Of a stretch of DNA of 64,000 nt, positions 54,720 to 63,318 are shown one piece after another (positions within the stretch are counted from its first letter, which is position 1; every line of letters starts with the position of its first letter). Under the pieces are notes generated by a model. The model worked only from the letters and a program-made list of their open reading frames with translations, did no database searches and was not told the origin of the DNA. The translations under genes and the position numbers were made by a program. Source of the stretch: Thermophilibacter gallinarum (GTDB lineage: Bacteria > Actinomycetota > Coriobacteriia > Coriobacteriales > Atopobiaceae); the NCBI RefSeq assembly GCF_014982725.1, contig NZ_JADCJZ010000002.1, forward strand, positions 124,001 to 188,000, given 5' to 3'.

Positions 54720-54727
<8 letters not shown>
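54047..54727 (-). CDS. metI: Methionine ABC transporter permease
   Basis: This 226-residue permease has five or six helices, the start region LLVEGTGSTVVMVLVPTAISYVIGL and the EAA-type loop VEAVEACGASTPRIVFSALLPEALP. The ATG at 54727 overlaps the metN stop codon and has GAGAGGGTTGATTGGG upstream; a TTG three codons earlier is possible. With MetN and MetQ it imports methionine. Confidence 0.94.
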
Positions 54728-55469
<742 letters not shown>

Positions 55470-55524
55470 GCGCGAGGCTCCGCTCGATGACGTGGGTGGG
55501 AGGACGCCTCCCGCCGGAGACGAC

Positions 55525-55641
55525 CTAGTGAAGGCGCCCGGTCTCCCCGTCCGTGCGACGTGCGCACGACACGGCAGAGTGCCCGGGCTTGGGCATCTCC
55601 ATGACCATCATCATCGTGATATGTGCGACAGCGCTCTTCAT
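55525..55641 (-). CDS. Methionine-rich leader peptide of metNIQ
   Basis: A 38-codon frame begins MKSAVAHITMMMVMEMPKPG: six of its 38 residues are Met, five of them within seven codons. It ends 55 bases before the metN start. Downstream, GGAGACC/GGTCGTCTCC and GGGAGG/CCTCCC can form competing hairpins. No ribosome site precedes the ATG, but TAACGT lies seven bases upstream, so a leaderless mRNA starting at this ATG is possible. The design is that of an amino acid attenuation leader: ribosomes stalling at the Met run would change the fold before metN. Confidence 0.65.
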   Translation of the reverse strand: MKSAVAHITMMMVMEMPKPGHSAVSCARRTDGETGRLH

Positions 55642-55697
55642 GCTGGATACGTTAGCACAAACGACACAATGCGGGCGAGGGGTCGTGCCGGCGGGCC

Positions 55698-56309
55698 CTA
55701 GTCCTTCTGGCGGCCCTGGACGATGACGCCGGCCACGGCCAGCACGATCGTGCCGACGAGGATCGCCGTGCCGTTCGCCGCGGCGAAGTCGCCGCCGATA
55801 TAGGCGGAGAGCGCGTCGAAGGTGGCGGTGGCGTCGCCGGGAACGGCGAGGGCGGCGAGCGCCGGGAACGCGAGCCCCGCGGCGAGGAGGTTGGGCGCCA
55901 CGAACGTCGCGCCGGTCCAGGCGGTGCCCAGGCGCACGGCGAGGTCGGACCAGTGGGCGGCGGCGAGGCCCAGGAGCACGCCCGCCACCACCATGATCAC
56001 GCCGAGGAAGTCGGCGGCCTCGGAGGGCAGCAGCATCGTGACCACGAACCCCAGCGCCGCGCCCGCGGCAAAGCCCACGAGGAAGACGCCGGCCTTGTAG
56101 ACGAACTTGGACAGCAGCGCCGCGATCACGCCGAGCACGGCGGCGACCACGAACGAGACCATCGAGCCGTCCGTGGACGAGAGCGCGACGTTGAACACGC
56201 CGAGGAACACGAGCAGGCCCAGCACCACGTAGAACAGGCGCTTCCCGAAGAAGCAGGCCAGGGCGCCGACAGCGATGTTGACGAGCAGGTAGACGATCGC
56301 GAGTTCCAT
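55698..56309 (-). CDS. Multispan membrane protein (TMEM198/DUF4203-like)
   Basis: This 203-residue protein has seven or so hydrophobic helices with small-residue-rich sequence (VYLLVNIAVGALACFFGKRLFYVVLGLLVFLGV at the start). The pattern resembles DUF4203/TMEM198 proteins of unknown role. It lies 12 bases after another membrane protein gene and is probably co-transcribed with it. No catalytic motif was seen. Confidence 0.6.
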   Translation of the reverse strand: MELAIVYLLVNIAVGALACFFGKRLFYVVLGLLVFLGVFNVALSSTDGSMVSFVVAAVLGVIAALLSKFVYKAGVFLVGFAAGAALGFVVTMLLPSEAADFLGVIMVVAGVLLGLAAAHWSDLAVRLGTAWTGATFVAPNLLAAGLAFPALAALAVPGDATATFDALSAYIGGDFAAANGTAILVGTIVLAVAGVIVQGRQKD

Positions 56310-56321
56310 GTTCTTCTCCGT

Positions 56322-56807
56322 TTACTCGAAGTGGTCGTCGGGCAGGTACTTGGCGAAGGGGCCGCGATGGGACGTGTCGACGCCGGCGCAGCCCACGGCA
56401 TAGGCGAACCCAAGCATCATGATGAGCGGCGGGGCAACCATGGAGACGTAGACCACCACGACGACGGGGCCCATCAGCGAGTCCGCCGCGTCGGGCAGGA
56501 GCACGGGCAGGGCGGCGAGCAGTATGAAGGCCAGCGCGAGCAGGCCGATCGCCAGGCAGAGGCGCTTGGCGACGCGGCCCACGAGGATCTTCTTGAACCA
56601 CATGAGCGCGATGCCGAGCAGCACGCCGATGGCGTAGAGCAGAAGCGGCGCGGCGGCGACCACGCCGAGCTGCACGAGCGGCGAGTCGCCGATGGCCGCT
56701 GCGACCACGTCGAACTCGGTCAGGTGGTACCAGGCGAGAAACGCGCAGCATGCCACCGCGACGACGACCCACGCGACGAGGTTTCCGACAAACGTCGATT
56801 TCTTCAA
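56322..56807 (-). CDS. Uncharacterised four-helix membrane protein
   Basis: This 161-residue protein has four hydrophobic segments (for example LVAWVVVAVACCAFLAW and VVVVVYVSMVAPPLIMMLG) and a polar C terminus GPFAKYLPDDHFE. The likely start is a TTG at 56807 with GGGGGCC upstream. I do not recognise a family. It precedes the DUF4203-like gene in an apparent two-gene unit. Confidence 0.6.
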   Translation of the reverse strand: MKKSTFVGNLVAWVVVAVACCAFLAWYHLTEFDVVAAAIGDSPLVQLGVVAAAPLLLYAIGVLLGIALMWFKKILVGRVAKRLCLAIGLLALAFILLAALPVLLPDAADSLMGPVVVVVYVSMVAPPLIMMLGFAYAVGCAGVDTSHRGPFAKYLPDDHFE

Positions 56808-56907
56808 ATCGGGCCCCCAGACGGGACGGAGGGGTATGCTTTCCCCGAGCGAACGGAAATAACCGGGTCATTATACCCCCGACCTGACCCTCGCCCGAGG
56901 AGGGACC

Positions 56908-57594
56908 ATGACGGACTCAACCAGCTCGACCACCGCCACCGACGCACGGCGCCCCCTGCGAAAGCGGCTCTACTCGCTCGGCGAGGAGATCGCCAACTCG
57001 GTGAGCCACGGGGTCGGCGTCCTTCTCGGCATCGCCGCGCTCGTCCTGCTCATCGTGATGGCCGTCTCGCACGGCGGCGGCGTGCGACTTGCTGCCGCCA
57101 TCATCATGGGCGTCTCGCTCATCGTCGAGTACCTCTTCTCCACGCTCTACCACGCGCTCGCGCCCGAGAAGGCCAAGGCGGTCTTCCGCGTGCTCGACCA
57201 CTGCGGCATCTACCTGCTCATCGCCGGGAGCTACGCGCCCTTCTCGCTGGTAACGCTGGCCGATCGCGGCGGGCTCGTGCTGTGCTGCGCGGTATGGGGC
57301 GTGGCCGTGGTGGGCATCGTCGCCGAATGCCTGCTGCGCGAGCGCCAGCCCGCCTGGCTCACCGCGCTGATCTACGTCCTCATGGGTTGGCTCGTGGTCT
57401 TCCACATCGGCGACCTCTGGGAGCTCCTGGCGCCGCCCGCGTTCTGGCTGCTTCTGGCCGGCGGGCTCAGCTACACGGTAGGCGCGGTCTTCTACGCCAT
57501 CAAGAAGGTGCCCTACCTGCACTTCGTCTTCCACCTGTTCACGCTTGCCGGCAGCGTGTGCATCACGCTCGCCGCGCTGCTGTTCGTGGTGTAG
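56908..57594 (+). CDS. Hemolysin III / PAQR-family membrane protein
   Basis: This 228-residue protein has seven predicted helices and the PAQR metal-site pattern: ANSVSHGVGVLLG near the N terminus, STLYHAL followed by LDHCGIYLLIAGSYAPF, and HFVFHLFTLAGS near the end. Bacterial members (YqfA, Hly-III) influence membrane fluidity and stress response; true haemolysis is doubtful. GAGGAGGGACC precedes the ATG. Confidence 0.9.
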   Translation: MTDSTSSTTATDARRPLRKRLYSLGEEIANSVSHGVGVLLGIAALVLLIVMAVSHGGGVRLAAAIIMGVSLIVEYLFSTLYHALAPEKAKAVFRVLDHCGIYLLIAGSYAPFSLVTLADRGGLVLCCAVWGVAVVGIVAECLLRERQPAWLTALIYVLMGWLVVFHIGDLWELLAPPAFWLLLAGGLSYTVGAVFYAIKKVPYLHFVFHLFTLAGSVCITLAALLFVV

Positions 57595-57619
57595 GCGCTC
57601 GTCCGACCCCTCCCTCGAC

Positions 57620-57732
57620 GGGTTTGGGTTCGAATTTCCCCTCCCAGAGGCCTCATTTATCAAACTATGAATCAGTTATCTGCTTTTTTGCAGAAATGAA
57701 ACTAATTCGGACGCCGCGGCGAACCCAAACCC
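57620..57732. repeat. Inverted-repeat cassette IR-13 with TTATCTGC core
   Basis: GGGTTTGGGTTCG at 57620-57632 is perfectly mirrored at 57720-57732 around an 87-base AT-rich interior. The core CAGTTATCTGCTTTTTTGC (57673-57691) continues into AGAAATGAAAC. It is the first of two tandem cassettes with the same arms; together they fill the 331-base spacer before the Sapep gene. Confidence 0.85.
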
Positions 57733-57738
57733 GAAAAC

Positions 57739-57849
57739 GGTTTGGGTTCGAGAATGAGCCAAATTCTTCAAATCAATCAACTTTGCAACTTGTTACCTGC
57801 GGTTTTGCGGAAAGTGAGCCTCGCGTCCCCCACTTTCCGAACCCAAACC
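57739..57849. repeat. Inverted-repeat cassette IR-14, tandem copy of IR-13
   Basis: GGTTTGGGTTCG at 57739-57750 is perfectly mirrored at 57838-57849. The core TTGTTACCTGCGGTTTTGCG (57791-57810) continues as GAAAGTGAG. Arms are identical to IR-13 but the interior has diverged except for the core, which shows the core is under constraint. Confidence 0.85.
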
Positions 57850-57925
57850 CTCAACGCGGGCTTCGACGCGCCGCCGCAGCGCTAAGATGGTCGGCGACAA
57901 GAACCGCTACGCCCAGGGAGGACGC

Positions 57926-59344
57926 ATGATCGACGAGCAGCTCAAGCGCGAGGTGGACGCCTACGTTGACGAGGTCTGGGAGGACGTCGTGGCCGACATG
58001 GACCGCCTCGTGCGCCACGACTCCGTGGAGGACCTCGAGCACGCGGAGCCCGGCAAGCCCTGGGGCCCGGCCGCAAACGACGCCCTCGTCGAGGCCGAAC
58101 GCATGGCCAAGCGCCTGGGCCTTAAGGTCACCGACCTCGACGGCTACCTGGGCTTTGCCGACGTCCCCGGCGCCTCCGGTCCCGAGCGCTACGTCGCCAC
58201 GATCGCCCACACCGACATCGTGCCCACCGGCGAGGGCTGGAACTTCCCGCCGCTCGCCGTCACGCGCAAGGACGGCATGCTGATCGGCCGCGGCGTGGCC
58301 GACGACAAGGGCCCCTTCGTGCTCTCGCTCTACGCCGCCCACTTCTTCGCCCGCCGCGCGGCGGCCGGCAACGAGCTCCCCTACACCCTGCGCTGCATCA
58401 TCGGCAACAACGAGGAGACCGGCATGGGCGACGTGCCGTACTACCTCGAGCGCTACCCCGAGCCGCTCTTCTGCTTCTCCCCTGACGCCGAGTTCCCGCT
58501 CATCTGCGGCGAGAAGGGCCTCTACGGCGGCGAGTTCACCTCGGGCGCCGTGGCTGGCGAGAAGATCGTGGAGCTTTCCGGCGGCACCGTCTCCAACGCC
58601 ATCCCCGGCAAGTCCACCGCGCTCGTGCGCGCCGACGCTGCCACGCTGACGGGCGCGGAGCGCATCGAGGTCGAGCCCGCCGGCGACGGCCTCGCGCGTG
58701 TCACGGCCACTGGCATCGGCGGCCACGCCTCGATGCCCGCCGGCAGCGTCAACGCGATCGGCGTGCTCGCGCGCTACCTGCTGGCCAACGACCTCGCGGG
58801 CGAGGGCGAGCGCAGCTTCCTCGAGCTTCTCGTGACCCTCACCGAGGACGCCTACGGCCGCGCCGCCGGTGTCGCCGCCACCGACGACAAGTTCGGCGAC
58901 CTCACGCTCGTGGCGGGCGTCGTGCGCACCGTGGACGGCCACTTCACGCAGACCGTGGACTCGCGCTTCCCCACCTCCACCACCGCCGATCAGATCACCG
59001 CCCGCCTCACCGAGCTGGCCGCGACCCACGGCTGCACCTACGAGGCCGGACGCGGCGAGAAGCCCTTCTACATCAGCCCCGAGAGCCCGGAGATCCACGC
59101 CCTTCTCGACACCTACGCCGAGTACACCGGCCGCGAGGGCAGGGCGTTCACGATCGGCGGCGGCACCTACGCGCGCCACTTCCAGCGCGCCTGCGCCTTT
59201 GGCCCGCAGGACCCCGCCGACGAGCTGCCGGAGTGGGTCGGCGGCGAGCACGGCCCCGACGAGGGCGTCTCTGAGGAGGCCATGCGCCGCGCGCTCAAGA
59301 TCTACATCGTCTCGATCGCCCGCCTGATGGAGCTCGAGCTGTAA
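57926..59344 (+). CDS. Sapep-family Mn-dependent dipeptidase (M20)
   Basis: This 472-residue cytoplasmic metallopeptidase of the PepV/Sapep branch cleaves dipeptides. Metal and catalytic residues are seen in IAHTDIVPTGEGW, GRGVADDKGPFVLSLYA and CIIGNNEETGMGD, and the later SGGTVSNAIPGKS and FTIGGGTYARHF. The ATG at 57926 has GGGAGGACGC upstream. The tandem repeats IR-13 and IR-14 precede it, and a strong two-way terminator follows. Confidence 0.92.
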   Translation: MIDEQLKREVDAYVDEVWEDVVADMDRLVRHDSVEDLEHAEPGKPWGPAANDALVEAERMAKRLGLKVTDLDGYLGFADVPGASGPERYVATIAHTDIVPTGEGWNFPPLAVTRKDGMLIGRGVADDKGPFVLSLYAAHFFARRAAAGNELPYTLRCIIGNNEETGMGDVPYYLERYPEPLFCFSPDAEFPLICGEKGLYGGEFTSGAVAGEKIVELSGGTVSNAIPGKSTALVRADAATLTGAERIEVEPAGDGLARVTATGIGGHASMPAGSVNAIGVLARYLLANDLAGEGERSFLELLVTLTEDAYGRAAGVAATDDKFGDLTLVAGVVRTVDGHFTQTVDSRFPTSTTADQITARLTELAATHGCTYEAGRGEKPFYISPESPEIHALLDTYAEYTGREGRAFTIGGGTYARHFQRACAFGPQDPADELPEWVGGEHGPDEGVSEEAMRRALKIYIVSIARLMELEL

Positions 59345-59361
59345 ACCATACGCAACCCCAG

Positions 59362-59441
59362 GGCAGGGGCAAGGTCCGGCGCTCAGACAGCTTGCCGAGA
59401 AGGACACTCGGCAAGAACTCGCGGCGGACCTTGCCCCTGCC
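59362..59441. terminator. Two-tier bidirectional hairpin
   Basis: The outer perfect 17-base stem GGCAGGGGCAAGGTCCG and its complement (59425-59441) holds an inner stem CTTGCCGAG/CTCGGCAAG whose loop region carries CGAGAAGGAC. It separates the convergent Sapep and amylase genes. Confidence 0.8.
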
Positions 59442-59457
59442 TCCGTAAGCAGAGGGT

Positions 59458-60981
59458 CTACGCGCGCATCTCCTCGGTGTCGGAGGCGATGTCGCGCGCG
59501 ATGCGGTGGAGCTGTCGGTCGTTCTCCAGCGCGTCGGCGGTCTTCTCCGGCAGGTAGACCGAGAGGCGCCCGCCGAGCGTGTGGAACGTCGCCCAGCCCT
59601 CGGCGTCCACCACCACGTCATCCTGCTCGCCGATGACGCAGCTCCAGGTCTCGCCTGCGTGGCCAGCACCCACGCACATGCGCTTCTCGCCGCCGTCGCG
59701 GTCGGTGAGGACCACGGCCACGCCGCTACCCGGGTGCTCGGCGTCGCCCTCGCGCGTCCAGCCGATCACGTCCGGCGCGTCGAGGAAGTCGTGCTGCGTG
59801 CCGTAGGCGAGGCGGCGGCGGATCTCCATCAGCAGCGGCAGCTCGCGCACCGCCGGGATGTTGCCGTCGTTGGGCATGCCGTAGAGGTCGCCGTAGAAGA
59901 CGCAGGGATAGCCCGCCTCGCGCAGCAGGATGAGCGCGTAGGCGGCGGGCTTGAACCAGGTCTGAACGAAGGACTGCAGCGCCTGGCCCGGCTGCGTGTC
60001 GTGGTTCTCGGCAAAGGTCACGGCGTGCACCGGGTCGCGCTCCACGAGCGTGCCCGAGAAGATCTTGGAGAGGTCCACGTCGCCGTTGGAGCAGCTCGCG
60101 CGGTAGAGGTTGTAGTGCAGCGGCACGTCGAAGAGCGAGAGCGCGCGCTCCTCGCCCAGGTAGGCCGTGAGCTCGTCGGCGGTGCGGCCCCAGTACTCGC
60201 CCACCGTGAAGAGCTCCTTGCCGGCGTGCTTGCGCACGGCGTCGAGCCAGCGCAGGTAGAAGCCGCGGTCGATGTGCTTGAGCGCGTCCAGCCTGAAGCC
60301 GTCCAGCCCGCACGCGTCCACGTACCAGCAGCCCCAGCGCACGAGCTCGTCGAAGACGCGCGGGTCGTTCACGTCCACGTCCGCACCCATGAGGTAGTCG
60401 TAGTTGGCGTTCTCGGTGCGATCCACGGCGCCGTCCCAGTGCTTGCCGTCAAAGAGGAAGATGGCCTTGCGCTTGGCGCGATCGTCCCAGTCCACGCCAT
60501 GGAAGCAGGTCCAGTCCCAGGTGAAGTCAGAGTGGGCGCCCGCGCGGCCGGGGAACGAGAAGCGCGTCCACGCGGAGATCGTCTGCGCGTCGCCGAGCAC
60601 GAGCTCGCGGTTGCTGGACTGCACCTCGCGCGCCACCACGTCCTCGCAGCCGTCGGCGCCGAGGCGCTGGTTGAGCACGATGTCCGCGAGCGCCTGGATG
60701 CCGTTTGCCTGCAGCGCGCGCACCGCGGCCTCGTACTCCGCACGGGTGCCGTACTTGGTGCGAACGGTCCCCTTCTGGTCGAACTCGCCGAGGTCGTAGG
60801 TGTCGTAGACGCCGTAGCCCACGTCCTCGGCGCCCTTCTCGGCCTTGTAGGCGGGCGGCAGCCAGACGGCGGTGATGCCCTGATAGGCGAAGTCGGCGGC
60901 CTGCTCGGCGATGCGGCGCCAGTGCGAGCCGTCGGCGGGCAGGTACCAGGAGAAGCCCTGGAGCATGGTTCCGTTCGTCAT
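59458..60981 (-). CDS. amyA: Cytoplasmic alpha-amylase (GH13)
   Basis: This 507-residue enzyme starts NGTMLQGFSWYLPADGSHWRR, like the AmyA/AmyS group that works inside the cell, and lacks a signal peptide. The conserved regions are present: ADIVLNQRLGADG, GFRLDALKHI (nucleophile Asp), FTVGEYWG (Glu) and FAENHDTQPG. It degrades glycogen or imported maltodextrins. The ATG at 60981 overlaps the stop codon of the upstream membrane protein gene (ATGA), and ACGGAGGAATC supplies the ribosome site. Confidence 0.93.
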   Translation of the reverse strand: MTNGTMLQGFSWYLPADGSHWRRIAEQAADFAYQGITAVWLPPAYKAEKGAEDVGYGVYDTYDLGEFDQKGTVRTKYGTRAEYEAAVRALQANGIQALADIVLNQRLGADGCEDVVAREVQSSNRELVLGDAQTISAWTRFSFPGRAGAHSDFTWDWTCFHGVDWDDRAKRKAIFLFDGKHWDGAVDRTENANYDYLMGADVDVNDPRVFDELVRWGCWYVDACGLDGFRLDALKHIDRGFYLRWLDAVRKHAGKELFTVGEYWGRTADELTAYLGEERALSLFDVPLHYNLYRASCSNGDVDLSKIFSGTLVERDPVHAVTFAENHDTQPGQALQSFVQTWFKPAAYALILLREAGYPCVFYGDLYGMPNDGNIPAVRELPLLMEIRRRLAYGTQHDFLDAPDVIGWTREGDAEHPGSGVAVVLTDRDGGEKRMCVGAGHAGETWSCVIGEQDDVVVDAEGWATFHTLGGRLSVYLPEKTADALENDRQLHRIARDIASDTEEMRA

Positions 60982-61919
60982 GATTCCTCCGTGAGGTCGG
61001 GCCCGGACACGAGCGCGACGCCGGCGGCGGCGGCGAGCTCCTCGGGCGTTGGCTGGCGGTCGATGCGATAGGCCAGGTAGACGCACGTGGCCATGAAGAC
61101 GATGTCGAGGACGAGGTCGAACGTGAGGCCAAAGACCCCGCGCTCCGCCACGTGGCCGACGGCCTGCACGAGGTCGAGCGCCAGCGCCAGGGCAGCGAGC
61201 ACGAGAAACGGCCTGATTCTCTGCGGGCGGTTGGATCCCCAGACGCCGAGCGCTCCCACGCCGACTGCGAGGCCCGCGGCGAGGCCGCCGACCACGAGCA
61301 GGCCGTAGAGCGTGCCCGTCACCCTCACGGGGATGCCCGAGATCACGGCTCGCTCGCCCTCGCCGTAGACGACGAGCGCCGCGCCGATCACGGCGACCAC
61401 CACGACGGTGAGGACGCCCTTCAGGATGATGAGCTCGGAGAGCAGGTGCAGGACGCGCTGGTGGCGCGAGCGGAGGAACGTCTCGCCCTGGACGCCCTGG
61501 TCGTGCTCCTCCTTGACCTTGTCGGCCAGGCGCGAGCAGATCAGCACGTAGACGATCGTGGTGGTGAGGACGATGGGATTGAACAGAATGAACGTGCCCA
61601 TGCCCCAGCCCCAGACGATCGCCACGAGCACGGCCAGGCCCACGAGGTAGCACAGGAACCGGTACGGCCCCACGCGCGCGGAGTTGTTGGACGCGGCGAG
61701 CCCGAGGGCGGCCGTGAGGAGGAGCAGCCCGGCCACGACGAGGATCATGACGCCGAAGGTGACCGACGCCCACAGGTCGCTCCCGCCGAGCACGCCCGGC
61801 ACGAGCACGAGCAGGCCGCCGACGAGGGCGAGCGCCCCGATGCCACCCATGAGCAGGGAGACCATCCGCAGCACCGCCTGCGTGGGCGTGCGCGGGACAG
61901 ACGGCTCGAGGTCCTCCAT
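60978..61919 (-). CDS. Uncharacterised eight-helix membrane protein
   Basis: This 313-residue protein has about eight hydrophobic segments (LLMGGIGALALVGGLLVLVPG; GVMILVVAGLLLLTAALGLA; PIVLTTTIVYVLICSRL; VLTVVVVAVIGAALVVYG) and a short acidic C terminus. A charged cytoplasmic loop, KVKEEHDQGVQGETFLRSRH, lies in the middle. I recognise no family. It is translationally coupled to the alpha-amylase gene. Confidence 0.65.
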   Translation of the reverse strand: MEDLEPSVPRTPTQAVLRMVSLLMGGIGALALVGGLLVLVPGVLGGSDLWASVTFGVMILVVAGLLLLTAALGLAASNNSARVGPYRFLCYLVGLAVLVAIVWGWGMGTFILFNPIVLTTTIVYVLICSRLADKVKEEHDQGVQGETFLRSRHQRVLHLLSELIILKGVLTVVVVAVIGAALVVYGEGERAVISGIPVRVTGTLYGLLVVGGLAAGLAVGVGALGVWGSNRPQRIRPFLVLAALALALDLVQAVGHVAERGVFGLTFDLVLDIVFMATCVYLAYRIDRQPTPEELAAAAGVALVSGPDLTEES

Positions 61920-61961
61920 GCGCCTCCCTTCGAACGTGGCGGACGTAGGGAGTATACCCGA

Positions 61962-61985
61962 GCGCCCGTCCTTCTCGCCGGGCGC
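61962..61985. terminator. Hairpin with the recurrent motif in its loop
   Basis: GCGCCCG, loop TCCTTCTCGC, CGGGCGC. It lies between two minus-strand genes; no U tract is visible. Confidence 0.5.
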
Positions 61986-62004
61986 CCGCTAGGCGAGACG
62001 GGCC

Positions 62005-63189
62005 CTAGGACAGCTTGACGCCGCCGAGCCAGCCGCAGAGCGGCGTGGCGAGCGCGCTGTAGTGGCTCACCCAGCTGGAGAGGCTCGTCGTGCGGATGTA
62101 GCCGATGTTGTCCATCACGGTGCCGCTGTCGATGCAGACGCCGATGTGGCCGTAGATGCGGCCGGCAGCGCTGTCGGGCGAGACGTTCACCGCGACGATC
62201 ATGCCCGGCTGGGCGTTGGAGGGCGACGTGCCGCACCAGCTGTAGTACATGTCGTCGGCGTTACCCCAGAACGAGCCGATGCCGGCGTTCTGGAAGACGT
62301 TGGTGACCCACGCCGCGCACAGGCCGCTGCCCGGGGAGGGCGTGGAGTAGCAGGCGTTGATCACGCGCGCGAGCGAGCCGGAGCCCGAGACCACCGTGTT
62401 GCCGTGGCCGCCGGAGGGGCGGGAGCCGCCCTGCTGCTGCATCTGCTCGGCGAGCTGCTGCGCGGCGAGAAGCTCGGCGTCGCGCTTCTCCATGAGCTCC
62501 TGGACCTCGGCGGAGAGGTTGTCCACGAGCTCCTGGGACTCGATCTGCTTGGCGCGCGCCTCCTCGAGCTGGGCACGCTGTTCCTCCTGGAGCTCCTCGA
62601 GCTCGGCCTTCTGCTCCTCGAGCTCGGCCTTCTGGGTCTCGAGCTCGGCCTTCTCCTCCTCGAGCTCAGCCTTGAGCTGGCGCACCTCGTCAATCATCTC
62701 GCGGTCGGACTCGGTGACCTTGTCGAGGTAGTAGATGTTGCTCGTGAACTCGTCGAACGTCGCGGACGAGAGCAGCAGGTCGAGCGTCGAGAGCGGGCCG
62801 GCCTTGTAGCTGGCGCTCATGCGGTCTCCGAGGACGCCCTGCTTGTGCTCGATCTCCAGCTGCTTCTGGTCGATCTCGTCCTGCTTCTGGTCGATCTGGG
62901 CCTGCTTCTCCTCGATCTGCCCGGAGACGTCGGCGACCTTGGCGGTGGTGGCGGAGAGCTGGGTGGCGATCTTCTCGTACTCGGCGGCGATGCGGTCGAG
63001 CTCCTCCTGGGCCTGGTCGTAACTCAGCTGGGCGGCGTCGAGCTTCTCCTGGGTGGTCTCGGCGGAGGCGATGCCGGGGAAGAGCGTGGTGCAGAGGCCG
63101 GCGGCGATGAACAGGCGCAGGGCGTCGCGCCTCGTGACAGAGCGCGGGGTGATGCCGGCGTCCTGGGGGGTGATGCGGGTACGGGACAT
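62005..63189 (-). CDS. Exported coiled-coil protein with CHAP-like peptidase domain
   Basis: This 394-residue protein has a signal with a twin-arginine (SVTRRDALRLFIAAGLC, cleavage after IASAE), a long coiled coil (about 45-265) with heptads such as EEEKAELETQKAELEEQKAE, a Gly/Ser linker and a C-terminal domain of about 125 residues. That domain has Cys in GLCAAWVTNVFQNAG and His in GHIGVCIDSG, as in CHAP/NlpC-type wall hydrolases. The layout is like PcsB or CwlO, which need FtsEX-type activation. GAGGAGACTCC supports the ATG at 63189. Confidence 0.82.
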   Translation of the reverse strand: MSRTRITPQDAGITPRSVTRRDALRLFIAAGLCTTLFPGIASAETTQEKLDAAQLSYDQAQEELDRIAAEYEKIATQLSATTAKVADVSGQIEEKQAQIDQKQDEIDQKQLEIEHKQGVLGDRMSASYKAGPLSTLDLLLSSATFDEFTSNIYYLDKVTESDREMIDEVRQLKAELEEEKAELETQKAELEEQKAELEELQEEQRAQLEEARAKQIESQELVDNLSAEVQELMEKRDAELLAAQQLAEQMQQQGGSRPSGGHGNTVVSGSGSLARVINACYSTPSPGSGLCAAWVTNVFQNAGIGSFWGNADDMYYSWCGTSPSNAQPGMIVAVNVSPDSAAGRIYGHIGVCIDSGTVMDNIGYIRTTSLSSWVSHYSALATPLCGWLGGVKLS

Positions 63190-63318
63190 GGAGTCTCCTC
63201 GTGTGTGAATCGGCTGCGTTCGCGAAACTCTCCGCACTATTCTAGCCACAATTCAGCTCGGACACGAGACCCACACGAGCCTTGGGACAAGGCGCGGCCG
63301 ACGGCCCGCCCGGGCCGC

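Noticed and set aside
55470-55697. SAM riboswitch or T-box before metN
   Set aside because: No conserved SAM-I core or T-box sequence (TGGNACCGCG-like) is present; the Met-rich short frame explains the spacer better.
57620-57849. The cassettes as integron attC sites
   Set aside because: The core GTTAYCTGC does not fit the GTTRRRY core site, there is no integrase or cassette gene array, and the arms are not imperfect R/L boxes.
57620-57849. The tandem repeats as a CRISPR array
   Set aside because: Only four short arms occur, in alternating orientation, with unequal spacers and no cas genes nearby.
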